DNA of 64,000 nt from JAAYJT01 sp037446395. GTDB lineage: Bacteria > Bacteroidota > Bacteroidia > Bacteroidales > JAAYJT01. Under the pieces are notes generated by a model. The model worked only from the letters and a program-made list of their open reading frames with translations. It ran no database searches and was not told where the DNA came from. This document shows positions 1 to 6,866 of this stretch, piece after piece. The position numbers and the translations under genes were made by a program. The stretch is from the NCBI GenBank assembly GCA_037446395.1, contig JBBIIP010000010.1, forward strand, positions 1-64,000, written 5' to 3'. The stretch's first letter is position 1. The number at the start of each line of letters is the position of its first letter.

Positions 1-80
1 CTTATCCCCGTTATGACTTTTATTACGTGTTGGTCTTTGAGTTGTCGTAACCTGCTTAAATACGTTTCTCGATTTATCAT
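1..80 (-). CDS. N-terminus of AAA (AAA_14/DUF4143-type) ATPase, runs off window
   Basis: A minus-strand reading frame begins with ATG at 80-78 and stays open to base 1, giving 26 residues that start MINRETYLSRL and end IKVITGI. This closely resembles the N-terminus of the large Bacteroidota family of AAA ATPases with a C-terminal DUF4143 domain, in which the next residues are the Walker A region (RRxGKS). The family is common in mobile and accessory regions, and its cellular role is not well defined. A strong -7 box lies only about 10 bases upstream of the ATG, which supports this start and suggests a very short leader. The frame is too short to appear as a normal ORF. The family call rests on a short segment; the start and the promoter are more certain. 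Confidence 0.7.
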   Translation of the reverse strand, partial: MINRETYLSRLRQLKDQHVIKVITGI

Positions 81-90
81 TATTTTTTTT

Positions 91-121
91 GCAAAGATAC
101 ACCTTATTGACGAAAATACAA
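91..121 (-). promoter_or_regulatory. Promoter of the AAA ATPase gene
   Basis: On the minus strand, TATCTTTGC (91-99) is a perfect match to the Bacteroidota -7 consensus TAnnTTTGC. TTG at 119-121 sits 19 bases upstream, as expected for the -33 element. Transcription would begin about five bases before the ATG at 80, so the mRNA would be nearly leaderless. Confidence 0.75.
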
Positions 122-145
122 AAATTCATCACATTTCGTCAATAA
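104..145. promoter_or_regulatory. 12-bp palindrome overlapping the ATPase promoter (operator candidate)
   Basis: Perfect inverted repeat: TTATTGACGAAA at 104-115 and TTTCGTCAATAA at 134-145, separated by 18 bases. It spans the -33 element and most of the spacer of the promoter at 91-121, a position typical of an operator. The binding protein is unknown. Confidence 0.55.
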
Positions 146-367
146 AGAACCGTTTTGCAAGTGTCCACATTTCTGTTTTAACAATCATCTGGCCGCCAGA
201 AAACTTGCCAGATAAACTGAGTGTGCCCCAACAAAATTTATTTCTTCATACACTTTCATACACTTTAATAGTTAATCCCAAAAATTGGGCTATCAATTTG
301 AATGTTGCGCAATCCTTCCAGCTTCTCAATCTGATATATCCGCCCCTGGCATTAACTAAAAACTCCC
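146..367. other. Non-coding stretch between ATPase promoter and repeat copy A
   Basis: No convincing gene. Visible elements are a 10-bp tandem repeat CATACACTTT (247-256 and 257-266), a 7-bp inverted repeat (187-193 / 207-213), and a short open minus-strand stretch (about 357-268) ending LEGLRNIQIDSPIFGINY and a stop, which may be the tail of a lost gene. The plus-strand frame 13-372 is judged spurious because it runs antisense through the ATPase start and promoter. Confidence 0.4.
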
Positions 368-529
368 GGTAGATTCAATCACAAAATGCAATTGTCGTGG
401 CACCAATAGCAAATAATTATTGTTTGGAGTTTCTCTGTTATTTTTTCATTAGGTATTTTTTGATTTGTGTGATATTTTTTTATCAACAATTCACAACAAT
501 CGTTAGTGTTTGAACGATTTGACATAAAC
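368..529. repeat. ~162-bp direct repeat, copy A
   Basis: Matches 3898-4058 in the same orientation with about eight mismatches and one single-base indel by eye (roughly 94% identity). It contains a short inverted repeat (ATCGTT...AACGAT). The two copies bracket the IS-like remnant, the decayed four-helix-bundle gene and the FISUMP gene. The copy ends exactly where the IS21-like end begins (530). Its nature is not recognised. Confidence 0.8.
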
Positions 530-697
530 TGTATATTCCGGTTTAAACTGACCCCCCATTTCGGTGAAACTGACCCCTTATTCGGGCTAATTGACCCCCT
601 GGTTTTCATGGGATTTGCATGACATTCCGGCAATATTGACCCCTTAGAGGTGGAAATATTTGCTGACATTCCGGCATATTGCCCCCCTTTGTGAACA
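530..697. mobile_element. Remnant resembling an IS21-family terminal region
   Basis: The segment begins TGTATATTCCGG and ends TTTGTGAACA, so it has TG...CA ends. It carries a series of same-orientation short repeats: TGACCCC at about 549, 570, 592 and 637, and TGACATTCCGG at 620-630 and 664-674. Multiple short repeats at the termini are characteristic of IS21 (istA/istB) elements; no transposase gene or second, inverted end is present here. The right boundary interrupts the decayed gene at 698-944 and the left boundary abuts repeat copy A. The minus-strand open frame 379-669 is a by-product of these repeats and not a gene. Confidence 0.55.
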
Positions 698-944
698 TAC
701 TGTTTTCTTGCTTTGCCGGAAAAAAAACGAGATCACATCAATACACTCCCTTGCTTCCTGTAAAACCAGGTCTTTATCGTGATGGCTATTGGCCCGAAAG
801 ATCAAATTAACAGCTCCATCGTTTGCTTTTTAATGCTTTCGCTCACAGGATATTTGTATTCTTTGTTAAATCTTTTGCTAATTGGAATATTTCCAAGAAA
901 AGATTATAACAGGCCTTCTATGCCGGTAAACCATATTGTAATCC
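698..944 (-). pseudogene. Decayed four-helix-bundle protein gene (Avd/S23-like)
   Basis: Three minus-strand frames together give a recognisable protein. About 944-871 reads GLPA-stop-KACYNLFLEIFQLAK (TAG at 920-918). About 870-811 reads NKEYKYPVSESIKKQTMEL. About 811-698 reads NLIFRANSHHDKDLVLQEAR followed by ECIDVISFFFRQSKK. This is the pattern of Bacteroidota four-helix-bundle proteins (LPVYKA.YDL, F.KEYKY..GE, YRANS..DK, LQEARE..EVI). The family includes the Avd accessory protein of diversity-generating retroelements and S23/IVS proteins. One nonsense codon and two frameshifts break it, and the C-terminus is lost at the IS-like segment. It lies just downstream of the FISUMP gene on the same strand. 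Family assignment is from remembered consensus; membership of a DGR is inference. Confidence 0.62.
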
Positions 945-1018
945 TATAATTTTCAAAAAATTTCGATGAGGCTTCGCCCCATACCCCAAATTGTCAAATA
1001 GTCAAATTATCAAAGCGC

Positions 1019-3784
1019 CTAATCCCTGAGGCACCGAACGCTAAAACCGGTAGCTTTGTCTCGGGTTCCCCGGAATGAATTTACATAATCTACCCCAAGA
1101 TTAAGATATCTGGCAATTGTAGCACTCGTCATGGTTGCCGACCACCAATTCGCGCTATATCCCAAATTCAGATACCTTCCGTCATTATGACGATATCCGC
1201 CGGGATATCCTGTGAAACCGCTTGAATTGCTTGCTCCGGTATTGGGTAAATCCCATCGTGGATGTGGCTCAGGCTGTTTCCTGGTGCTCTTTAGCTTTCC
1301 TCCGGCGACGCTCGATCCACCCAGGTATTCGTCCAACTCATTCAACTCTTCGTTTATTGGTATGTGCCAGCCTTCGGGACAGAGCCCATCAAAACTTTTC
1401 ACCGCATACCAGTTATATAAAGCCCCATAAACATCTTTCCATGAAATATCATTATCAAACCAGGCATAGGCACCGGATGTAGTTCCCGACCACAGACTCG
1501 TATTGTTACCGGGATATTCAATGGGAGATCCATCGCTGAATCTCGTTGTTTTAAGATTTTCCTTCATCCAGCATTGGTTGCCAATGAGCACGGTGTTGTA
1601 GAGGTTACCGTCAATATCTGTTATCACTGAAGTTCCGCAAGAAAAGTTGGAAGTGTTGGTTGTAAATTGCAAGTTATCGCCATAAGCCGTTCCCGCACTA
1701 TTGGTAGCATAGGCTCTTACATTATACGTAGTGCCAGCGTTCAGCCCTGTAAGGTTGGCAGTAAAGCTCCCGTTGCCGCTGCCTGACAGCACGGTTGTGT
1801 TGGCTGTGGTTGGATTGGGGTCGGTGTTGTAGCATATCCCGCGGGCTGTTACCACGGCTCCTCCATCGCTGGTAACATTACCGCCAGCCGTGGCTGCTGA
1901 GGAAGTGATATCCGAAACACCGGAAGTAGTGACTGATGGCAAGGTAATATCTTTAAGGCACCGCACACTTAATCCAACTTTTCTGTTAATACCCAGGGGA
2001 TCAACTCCAATTCGGTCGTATTGCATCGTACGAGCCCAGGAAAAGGGTGAAAAGTGCTCGGTTGAAGTCCACCAATAGCCTGTGTAACCAATGTAGCTGA
2101 ATGGTCCGGCGTTTTCCCTACAGCCACCTGCTAATGCAGAGAATCCATATTGGTCGCTTGCCCCAACATTTGGGCTTTGCCATCTGGGATGCTCAGCGGG
2201 GGTCGTTCGCAGACTCTTTAGTTTACCACCGGCCCCTCCGGCACCCCCAACAAAGTCGCTCAGTTGATCCCATTCAGTCGCAGAAGGCATGTGCCATCCT
2301 ATGGGGCAAAGGCCAAATGTACTATTCACTGCATACCAGTTGTAAAGAGCACCATACAAGTCTTTCCAGGCTATGTTGTTTTCGTACCAGGCATAAGCTC
2401 CGCTGGTGGTGTTCTGCCAGACAGTGTTATTCGTTCCCGGATATGGTATGGGTGATCCGTTCTTATAGCTGGTAGTTTTCAGGTTTTCTTTCATCCAGCA
2501 TTGCGAACCGATAAGTACAGCATTGTATACATTACCATCAATATCGGTCAGCGTATTGCATCCATCTGGTCCTGCAGCCGAAGTAAACGTTTCGACATGC
2601 CCAAAGGTAGTGCCTGCGCTGTTTGTCGCATAAGTAATGAAATTATATATTTTCGAGGGAAGCAGGCCGCTTATCACCACTGAAAATGCTCCTCCTCCGC
2701 TTCCAACCGGAACTTTCATTCCTCCGAATTGGGGAGAAGTTGTTGTTCCCCAATAAATACCCCGTTCAATAATAACTGTTCCCCCATCGTCGGTTATCAA
2801 ACCTCCGAGCGTAGCTGAGGTTGCAGTTATACCCGAAGCAGGCAAAGTTCTAACCGATGGAAGAATAATTCCTGTCTGGTCTTTAATACATCGAACCGCC
2901 TGACCAAAACTGCTTTCGATATTACCCCTATCAACCAGCTCATAATTATGGTATAGCCCACGGCTCCATGCTTTATCCTGAAATGTTAGTGTAGATGATA
3001 AATAATAAGCGTTGGTATTCATCCCGGTGAATGACCCCGCCCACATGCTTCTTAACCCAGATGGTAAGGCAGTGAAATTGCTTTGGTTGGTTGCCCCTGT
3101 GTTTGGTGCATTCCATTGTGATGTGCCGGCTAACTTCATTTTTCCTCCGGCAATTTCAGCCCCACCCAAGTAGTTGAAAAGCATAGTCCATTCGGTGTCT
3201 TTGGGAATGTGCCAGCCGGCAGGGCAAATTCCTTGTGCACCAATAGTCTCAGAATACTTCATTGCTTCTCGCCATTCATAGAGGCCGCCATAAGCAGCGC
3301 AGTTTGCCATCAGATTGTTGTAACAGTACTTCTCCAAAACGCCATTGTCGGTCTGCTGCTGGCCACCTGCATTGCTATTGATCATCGCTCCTGTTCTCAG
3401 GTTTTCCTTCATCCAGCATTGCTCCCCGATTTTGACAGTCTGATACACATTACCATCCACATCTGTAACGGTGGGAGTGCAGGGACAAGGCAAGCCCGGC
3501 ACCTGCATGATCATGTTGATTACTGAAATGATGTCCAGCACATCCACAGCGCCTGATGCGTTGATATCGGCAGCTGCAAACGAAAACGGGGTAGGATTGC
3601 TTCCCATGATGTAATTTACCATGGTAATAATGTCTAACACATTTACGCTTCCATCCATGTTCGCATCGCCGCAAGGCGTGGTTTGGATTGTTTCCGGAAC
3701 AAGGCTTTGTTGGGCTGAGTAGGTATGGTACAAGCCCACCAGGCAGGATAGCGACAGCAGAAAAAGCATTTTTCTTGTTTTCAT
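1019..3784 (-). CDS. Secreted dockerin and triple FISUMP-domain protein
   Basis: 921 residues. A signal peptide covers residues 1-24. An N-terminal dockerin-like pair of calcium-binding repeats follows at about 39-93 (DANMDGSVNVLDI and DINASGAVDVLDI). Three FISUMP domains (Fibrobacter succinogenes major paralogous domain, TIGR02145/PF09603) each open with a TDxDGN.Y..V.IG.QCWMKENL motif at about 107, 415 and 735 and close with a VRC.KD/VRCLRD motif. The FISUMP domains are separated by Fn3-like linkers typical of Bacteroidota surface proteins (GLxxxTxYxxxxYATNSAGT). No type IX sorting domain is visible. FISUMP domains resemble the C-type-lectin/FGE fold used as DGR targets. The last domain ends in a Tyr/Asn/Asp/Ser-rich stretch before GFSVRCLRD. 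The gene lies between the two copies of the 162-bp repeat. Ligand and function are unknown. Confidence 0.85.
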   Translation of the reverse strand: MKTRKMLFLLSLSCLVGLYHTYSAQQSLVPETIQTTPCGDANMDGSVNVLDIITMVNYIMGSNPTPFSFAAADINASGAVDVLDIISVINMIMQVPGLPCPCTPTVTDVDGNVYQTVKIGEQCWMKENLRTGAMINSNAGGQQQTDNGVLEKYCYNNLMANCAAYGGLYEWREAMKYSETIGAQGICPAGWHIPKDTEWTMLFNYLGGAEIAGGKMKLAGTSQWNAPNTGATNQSNFTALPSGLRSMWAGSFTGMNTNAYYLSSTLTFQDKAWSRGLYHNYELVDRGNIESSFGQAVRCIKDQTGIILPSVRTLPASGITATSATLGGLITDDGGTVIIERGIYWGTTTSPQFGGMKVPVGSGGGAFSVVISGLLPSKIYNFITYATNSAGTTFGHVETFTSAAGPDGCNTLTDIDGNVYNAVLIGSQCWMKENLKTTSYKNGSPIPYPGTNNTVWQNTTSGAYAWYENNIAWKDLYGALYNWYAVNSTFGLCPIGWHMPSATEWDQLSDFVGGAGGAGGKLKSLRTTPAEHPRWQSPNVGASDQYGFSALAGGCRENAGPFSYIGYTGYWWTSTEHFSPFSWARTMQYDRIGVDPLGINRKVGLSVRCLKDITLPSVTTSGVSDITSSAATAGGNVTSDGGAVVTARGICYNTDPNPTTANTTVLSGSGNGSFTANLTGLNAGTTYNVRAYATNSAGTAYGDNLQFTTNTSNFSCGTSVITDIDGNLYNTVLIGNQCWMKENLKTTRFSDGSPIEYPGNNTSLWSGTTSGAYAWFDNDISWKDVYGALYNWYAVKSFDGLCPEGWHIPINEELNELDEYLGGSSVAGGKLKSTRKQPEPHPRWDLPNTGASNSSGFTGYPGGYRHNDGRYLNLGYSANWWSATMTSATIARYLNLGVDYVNSFRGTRDKATGFSVRCLRD

Positions 3785-3897
3785 GGCACTTGGATTTGTG
3801 TGTTGGAGCAGATGAGAAATAAAAACTCAATTTAATCAGGTGCTAATGTACAAAATTGTGTTGAAATACGCAATTTTTTAAAAAATATTTGTTACTG
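3785..3897. other. Leader region of the FISUMP gene
   Basis: About 110 AT-rich bases upstream of the FISUMP start. The minus-strand CAATTTTGTAC near 3850 is a weak candidate -7 box; no convincing -33 element was found. Confidence 0.3.
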
Positions 3898-4058
3898 GGT
3901 AGATCAACCACAAAATGCAATGGTCGTGGCACCAATAGCAAATAATTTTTGTTTGGAGTTTCTATGTTATTTTTTAGTTAGGTTTTTTTTGATTTGTGTG
4001 ATATTTTTTGATCAACAATTCACAACAATCGTTAGTGTTTGAACGATTTGACATAAAC
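3898..4058. repeat. ~161-bp direct repeat, copy B
   Basis: Second copy of the repeat at 368-529, same orientation. The mismatches are scattered and not concentrated at adenines, which argues against a DGR template/variable pair. The remaining 4059-4206 up to the galK stop is AT-rich and shows no gene. Confidence 0.8.
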
Positions 4059-4206
4059 CGCCTGATTAATTGATTGGCGTATTCTTTGTTTCCTCCCTGG
4101 AGCAGATATCAAGTAAAAATTTGTTTTGTATACTACCAATAATAACTACAATTGGAATACATCAAACCAGTATCAAAAACGCAACAAAAAATGAAAACAA
4201 ATTGGG

Positions 4207-5364
4207 CTATTTTATCCTGTGTACTCCATCGCTGATCACTACTTCATACGCTGTAAGCTCTTTTTTAAACTTGAGTTCAAACTCATGCCTCGCACTTTCG
4301 ATAAAGCGCTCGAGGTCATGCTCCTGCACAAGGTTTATGGTGCAACCACCAAAACCGCCTCCCATCATGCGTGCGCCAAGCACACCAAGGTATTTCATCG
4401 CATGCCTGGCAAGGAAGTCCAACTCGGGGCAGCTCACTTCGTATAAGGTACTCAAGCCATGGTGGGATTCGAATATCATGGCGCCAAATGTTTGATAGTC
4501 ATTTTTTTGCAAGGCTTCACAAGCCAAAAGCAACCTGATATTTTCCTCAACTACATATTTGCACCGATTGAAAACAACCGGGCTAACCACCATCTTATTT
4601 TCCTGCAGCATCTCTAAGCTGATATCCCGAAGACTGTTTACCTCAGGGTGCTTTCTTCTGAGCTGCACCACACCTTCTTCGCATTGTTGCCGGCGAATAT
4701 TGTATTCGGTTGAGGCGAGTGTATGTTTGACTTTTGTATCGAGCAGTACAACCCTGATTCCTTTGGGGTTAAAAGGAATCAGTTCATACTCAAGGGAACG
4801 GCAATCGAGTTTCATGAGGTTGCCACTCCGGCCATGCAGTGAGGCAAATTGATCCATGATGCCGCATCGAACCCCGGCGTAATTATGCTCGGCAAGTTGA
4901 CCCACATGGGCCAGTTGTAACCGGCTCAGGCCCAGGCTAAAGATATCGTTCAGGGCAAAGGCAAAAACACTCTCAAGGGCAGCCGAAGAGCTCAAACCGG
5001 CTCCCAGGGGGATGTTTCCACCTACAACACAATCGAAGCCACCGATCTGGCATCCAAGTGTCCTGAGTTCCATTACTACGCCAAGAATATAGTTTGCCCA
5101 ATAGCTACGGGTTTTAGCTGCTGGTGGAGTAAAAGAAACCCTTTCGCCAAAATCGAGCGAAAAAGCATTGACAAAATCGGTGTTGTTCTTCTTTATTTCA
5201 ATGGCAATAACCTTGTCAATGGCTCCGGGCAATACGAATCCTTCATTGTAATCGGTATGCTCCCCAATAAGATTCACACGGCCGGGAGCAGCATAAACCA
5301 ATCCGGGCTCCCCAAATACTGCGGTGAACGTTTCTCTTATCTTATTCGTTAATTCCTGATCCAT
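4207..5364 (-). CDS. galK: Galactokinase
   Basis: 385 residues, the usual length. It phosphorylates alpha-D-galactose at O1 using ATP, the entry step of the Leloir pathway, in the cytoplasm. It shows the galactokinase signature GRVNLIGEHTDYN (28-40), the GHMP ATP-binding motif PLGAGLSSSAALE (about 119-131) and the C-terminal GARMMGGGFGGC motif. The start (MDQELTNKIRE) lies inside the last 23 bases of the upstream methyltransferase gene, so the two are probably translationally coupled. galT and galE are not in the window. The nearby GH2 beta-galactosidase and GH97 enzyme are plausible sources of free galactose. Confidence 0.95.
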   Translation of the reverse strand: MDQELTNKIRETFTAVFGEPGLVYAAPGRVNLIGEHTDYNEGFVLPGAIDKVIAIEIKKNNTDFVNAFSLDFGERVSFTPPAAKTRSYWANYILGVVMELRTLGCQIGGFDCVVGGNIPLGAGLSSSAALESVFAFALNDIFSLGLSRLQLAHVGQLAEHNYAGVRCGIMDQFASLHGRSGNLMKLDCRSLEYELIPFNPKGIRVVLLDTKVKHTLASTEYNIRRQQCEEGVVQLRRKHPEVNSLRDISLEMLQENKMVVSPVVFNRCKYVVEENIRLLLACEALQKNDYQTFGAMIFESHHGLSTLYEVSCPELDFLARHAMKYLGVLGARMMGGGFGGCTINLVQEHDLERFIESARHEFELKFKKELTAYEVVISDGVHRIK

Positions 5365-5974
5365 CGGCTTTGTTTTTTTTTCTTATTTTTCCAAGAAACC
5401 TGACAACATCCGCTTTGCCCTGGTGCAATTTCCCTTCGTTCAAAGTAGTAACAATTTGTTTATTTTCAATTATTTCGAGTGATACAAAATCATCGGCCAA
5501 CTGTTCCGGGGTAACAAGCAGTGATATTTCTTTTGTGCCACCGGAGTTATTATAAACCTGCCTAGGATGAAATGATTCGACAACGACCATTCCGCCCGGA
5601 TTGAGCCAAAGGTGCAATTTTTGATGAAACCTTCGCCTTACTTCTGGTGCGAGGTGCAGAAAAACAAGGGCAATCAGGTCGTATTTTTCCTGGTCAGGAT
5701 GGAATGATTCAACATCAGCAACCTCATAACAAATTTTAACCCCTTCTTCCATAGCCAGCTTGATTGCCTTTATTTTACCCTGCCGGCTTTGATCAAAGGC
5801 TGTCACCTGCCAACCAAGGCGTGCTGCATACACTGCATCACGCCCTTCGCCAGCCCCCGGAATGAGCACCCTTCCGGCAGGCAGCGTTTCGATTATCTCT
5901 TTGAACCAGCTACTGGGCTCAATGCCATAAGTGTATTCATCCGCTGAATAACGTTCATCCCAGTGTTTCTTCAT
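5342..5974 (-). CDS. SAM-dependent methyltransferase (TehB/thiopurine methyltransferase-like)
   Basis: 210 residues forming one class I methyltransferase domain. It begins KKHWDERYSADEYTYG, as in small methyltransferases annotated TehB-like or TPMT-like. Motif I is VLIPGAGEGRDAVYAA (about 36-51), an acidic residue ends strand 2 (VTAFDQS), and LIALVFLHLAP corresponds to motif IV. The substrate cannot be told from the sequence; tellurite or thiol compounds are family precedents only. It is the first gene of a two-gene unit with galK, overlapping it by 23 bases. A -7 box lies about 60 bases upstream. Confidence 0.8.
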   Translation of the reverse strand: MKKHWDERYSADEYTYGIEPSSWFKEIIETLPAGRVLIPGAGEGRDAVYAARLGWQVTAFDQSRQGKIKAIKLAMEEGVKICYEVADVESFHPDQEKYDLIALVFLHLAPEVRRRFHQKLHLWLNPGGMVVVESFHPRQVYNNSGGTKEISLLVTPEQLADDFVSLEIIENKQIVTTLNEGKLHQGKADVVRFLGKIRKKNKADGSGINE

Positions 5975-6033
5975 AGCGGCAGGGTTCTAAATGCAATTCG
6001 TATTTGTTCAACGTTCGAACACAACAGACGCCA

Positions 6034-6041
6034 CAAAAGTA
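6034..6041 (-). promoter_or_regulatory. -7 box for the methyltransferase-galK unit
   Basis: Minus-strand TACTTTTG fits TAnnTTTG and lies about 60 bases upstream of the methyltransferase ATG. No clear -33 TTG at the expected spacing. An 8-bp palindrome GTTCGAAC (6013-6020) sits just downstream, within the presumed leader. Confidence 0.45.
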
Positions 6042-6186
6042 GTTTTATAGCCGATTGCTAATGTGATGAGCCTGGCTTTTTTTTCAAGAAAGGAAAACAA
6101 GAATAAGCCAGGGGGCATTAATATACACGTTTTCAATATTATAACTGAATATTCAATCCTTTGAAAGATTTAGTAAATTATTTTAG

Positions 6187-6222
6187 AAAAAACTATTAAA
6201 CCAAAATAGTTTTTTAGTTTTG
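6187..6222 (+). promoter_or_regulatory. TetR operator candidate overlapping the efflux operon promoter
   Basis: Perfect 11-bp inverted repeat: AAAAAACTATT (6187-6197) and AATAGTTTTTT (6205-6215), 7-base spacer. Its right arm touches the -7 box TAGTTTTG (6215-6222), 19 bases before the TetR ATG. Position, symmetry and the adjacent TetR gene suggest autoregulation of the whole operon. Confidence 0.65.
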
Positions 6223-6241
6223 TACCCTAATAAAAATTGCG

Positions 6242-6859
6242 ATGGAGACTAAAGTAAGAATCCTTGAAAAAGCCAGCATTTTATTCCTGACATTGGGAGT
6301 AAAAAATGTAACGATGGATTCGCTGGCAACAAAACTCGGAATATCCAAGCGCACTATTTACGAACATTTTAGAGATAAAGACACCCTGGTGATCGAGTGC
6401 ATGCGCCATATGATTGTTGAAGACAACATCGAACAGCTAAAAATAATTGACAGCACCGAAAATGTTATCGAAGCCATGTTTTTGATAACTCGGCGGCTGG
6501 CCAAACGCAATCAGGAATTTCCAAAGATTTTTTTAGAAGACATAAAAAAATATTTCCCGGCTGTGAACGAACTTCTTTTCTCTTGTAGAGATAATTTTCG
6601 AAAATTCTCGGCATCCTATAACTTGCTCGAAAAAGGCATCGCTCAGGGTGTTTTCAGAAATGACCTGAATATAGAGCTCGTTGATTCATTCTTCCACGAA
6701 ATCATCTCAATTATGCATACAAGTGAGCGGATCAGGGTATTGGGTGCTTCTCAGAACGATTTGCTTTACAACATATTCCTGCCATATATTCGTGGCATTT
6801 GTTCATCAAAAGGGTTCAGCCTCATTGAAAAATATTTTGAACGACAAACTAATAAATGA
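6242..6859 (+). CDS. TetR/AcrR-family transcriptional regulator
   Basis: 205 residues. The N-terminal helix-turn-helix (about 8-50) shows the TetR pattern: VRILEKASILF..LGVKNVTMDSLA, then KLGISKRTIYEHFRDKDTL. The C-terminal part is a divergent helical ligand-binding domain. It is the first gene of an efflux operon and is followed after 7 bases by the TolC-like gene. A perfect 11-bp palindrome overlaps its promoter, so it most likely represses itself and the pump genes until an unknown ligand binds. Ligand identity cannot be inferred. Confidence 0.9.
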   Translation: METKVRILEKASILFLTLGVKNVTMDSLATKLGISKRTIYEHFRDKDTLVIECMRHMIVEDNIEQLKIIDSTENVIEAMFLITRRLAKRNQEFPKIFLEDIKKYFPAVNELLFSCRDNFRKFSASYNLLEKGIAQGVFRNDLNIELVDSFFHEIISIMHTSERIRVLGASQNDLLYNIFLPYIRGICSSKGFSLIEKYFERQTNK

Positions 6860-6866
6860 ATAATTT

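Noticed and set aside
13..372. Plus-strand 119-residue open frame
   Set aside because: Antisense to the ATPase start and its promoter; composition does not look like a protein.
379..669. Minus-strand 96-residue open frame
   Set aside because: It runs through the IS21-like terminal repeats and repeat copy A; no recognisable protein.
368..4058. Direct repeats as a DGR template/variable pair
   Set aside because: Mismatches are not adenine-specific and neither copy lies at the 3' end of a coding target.
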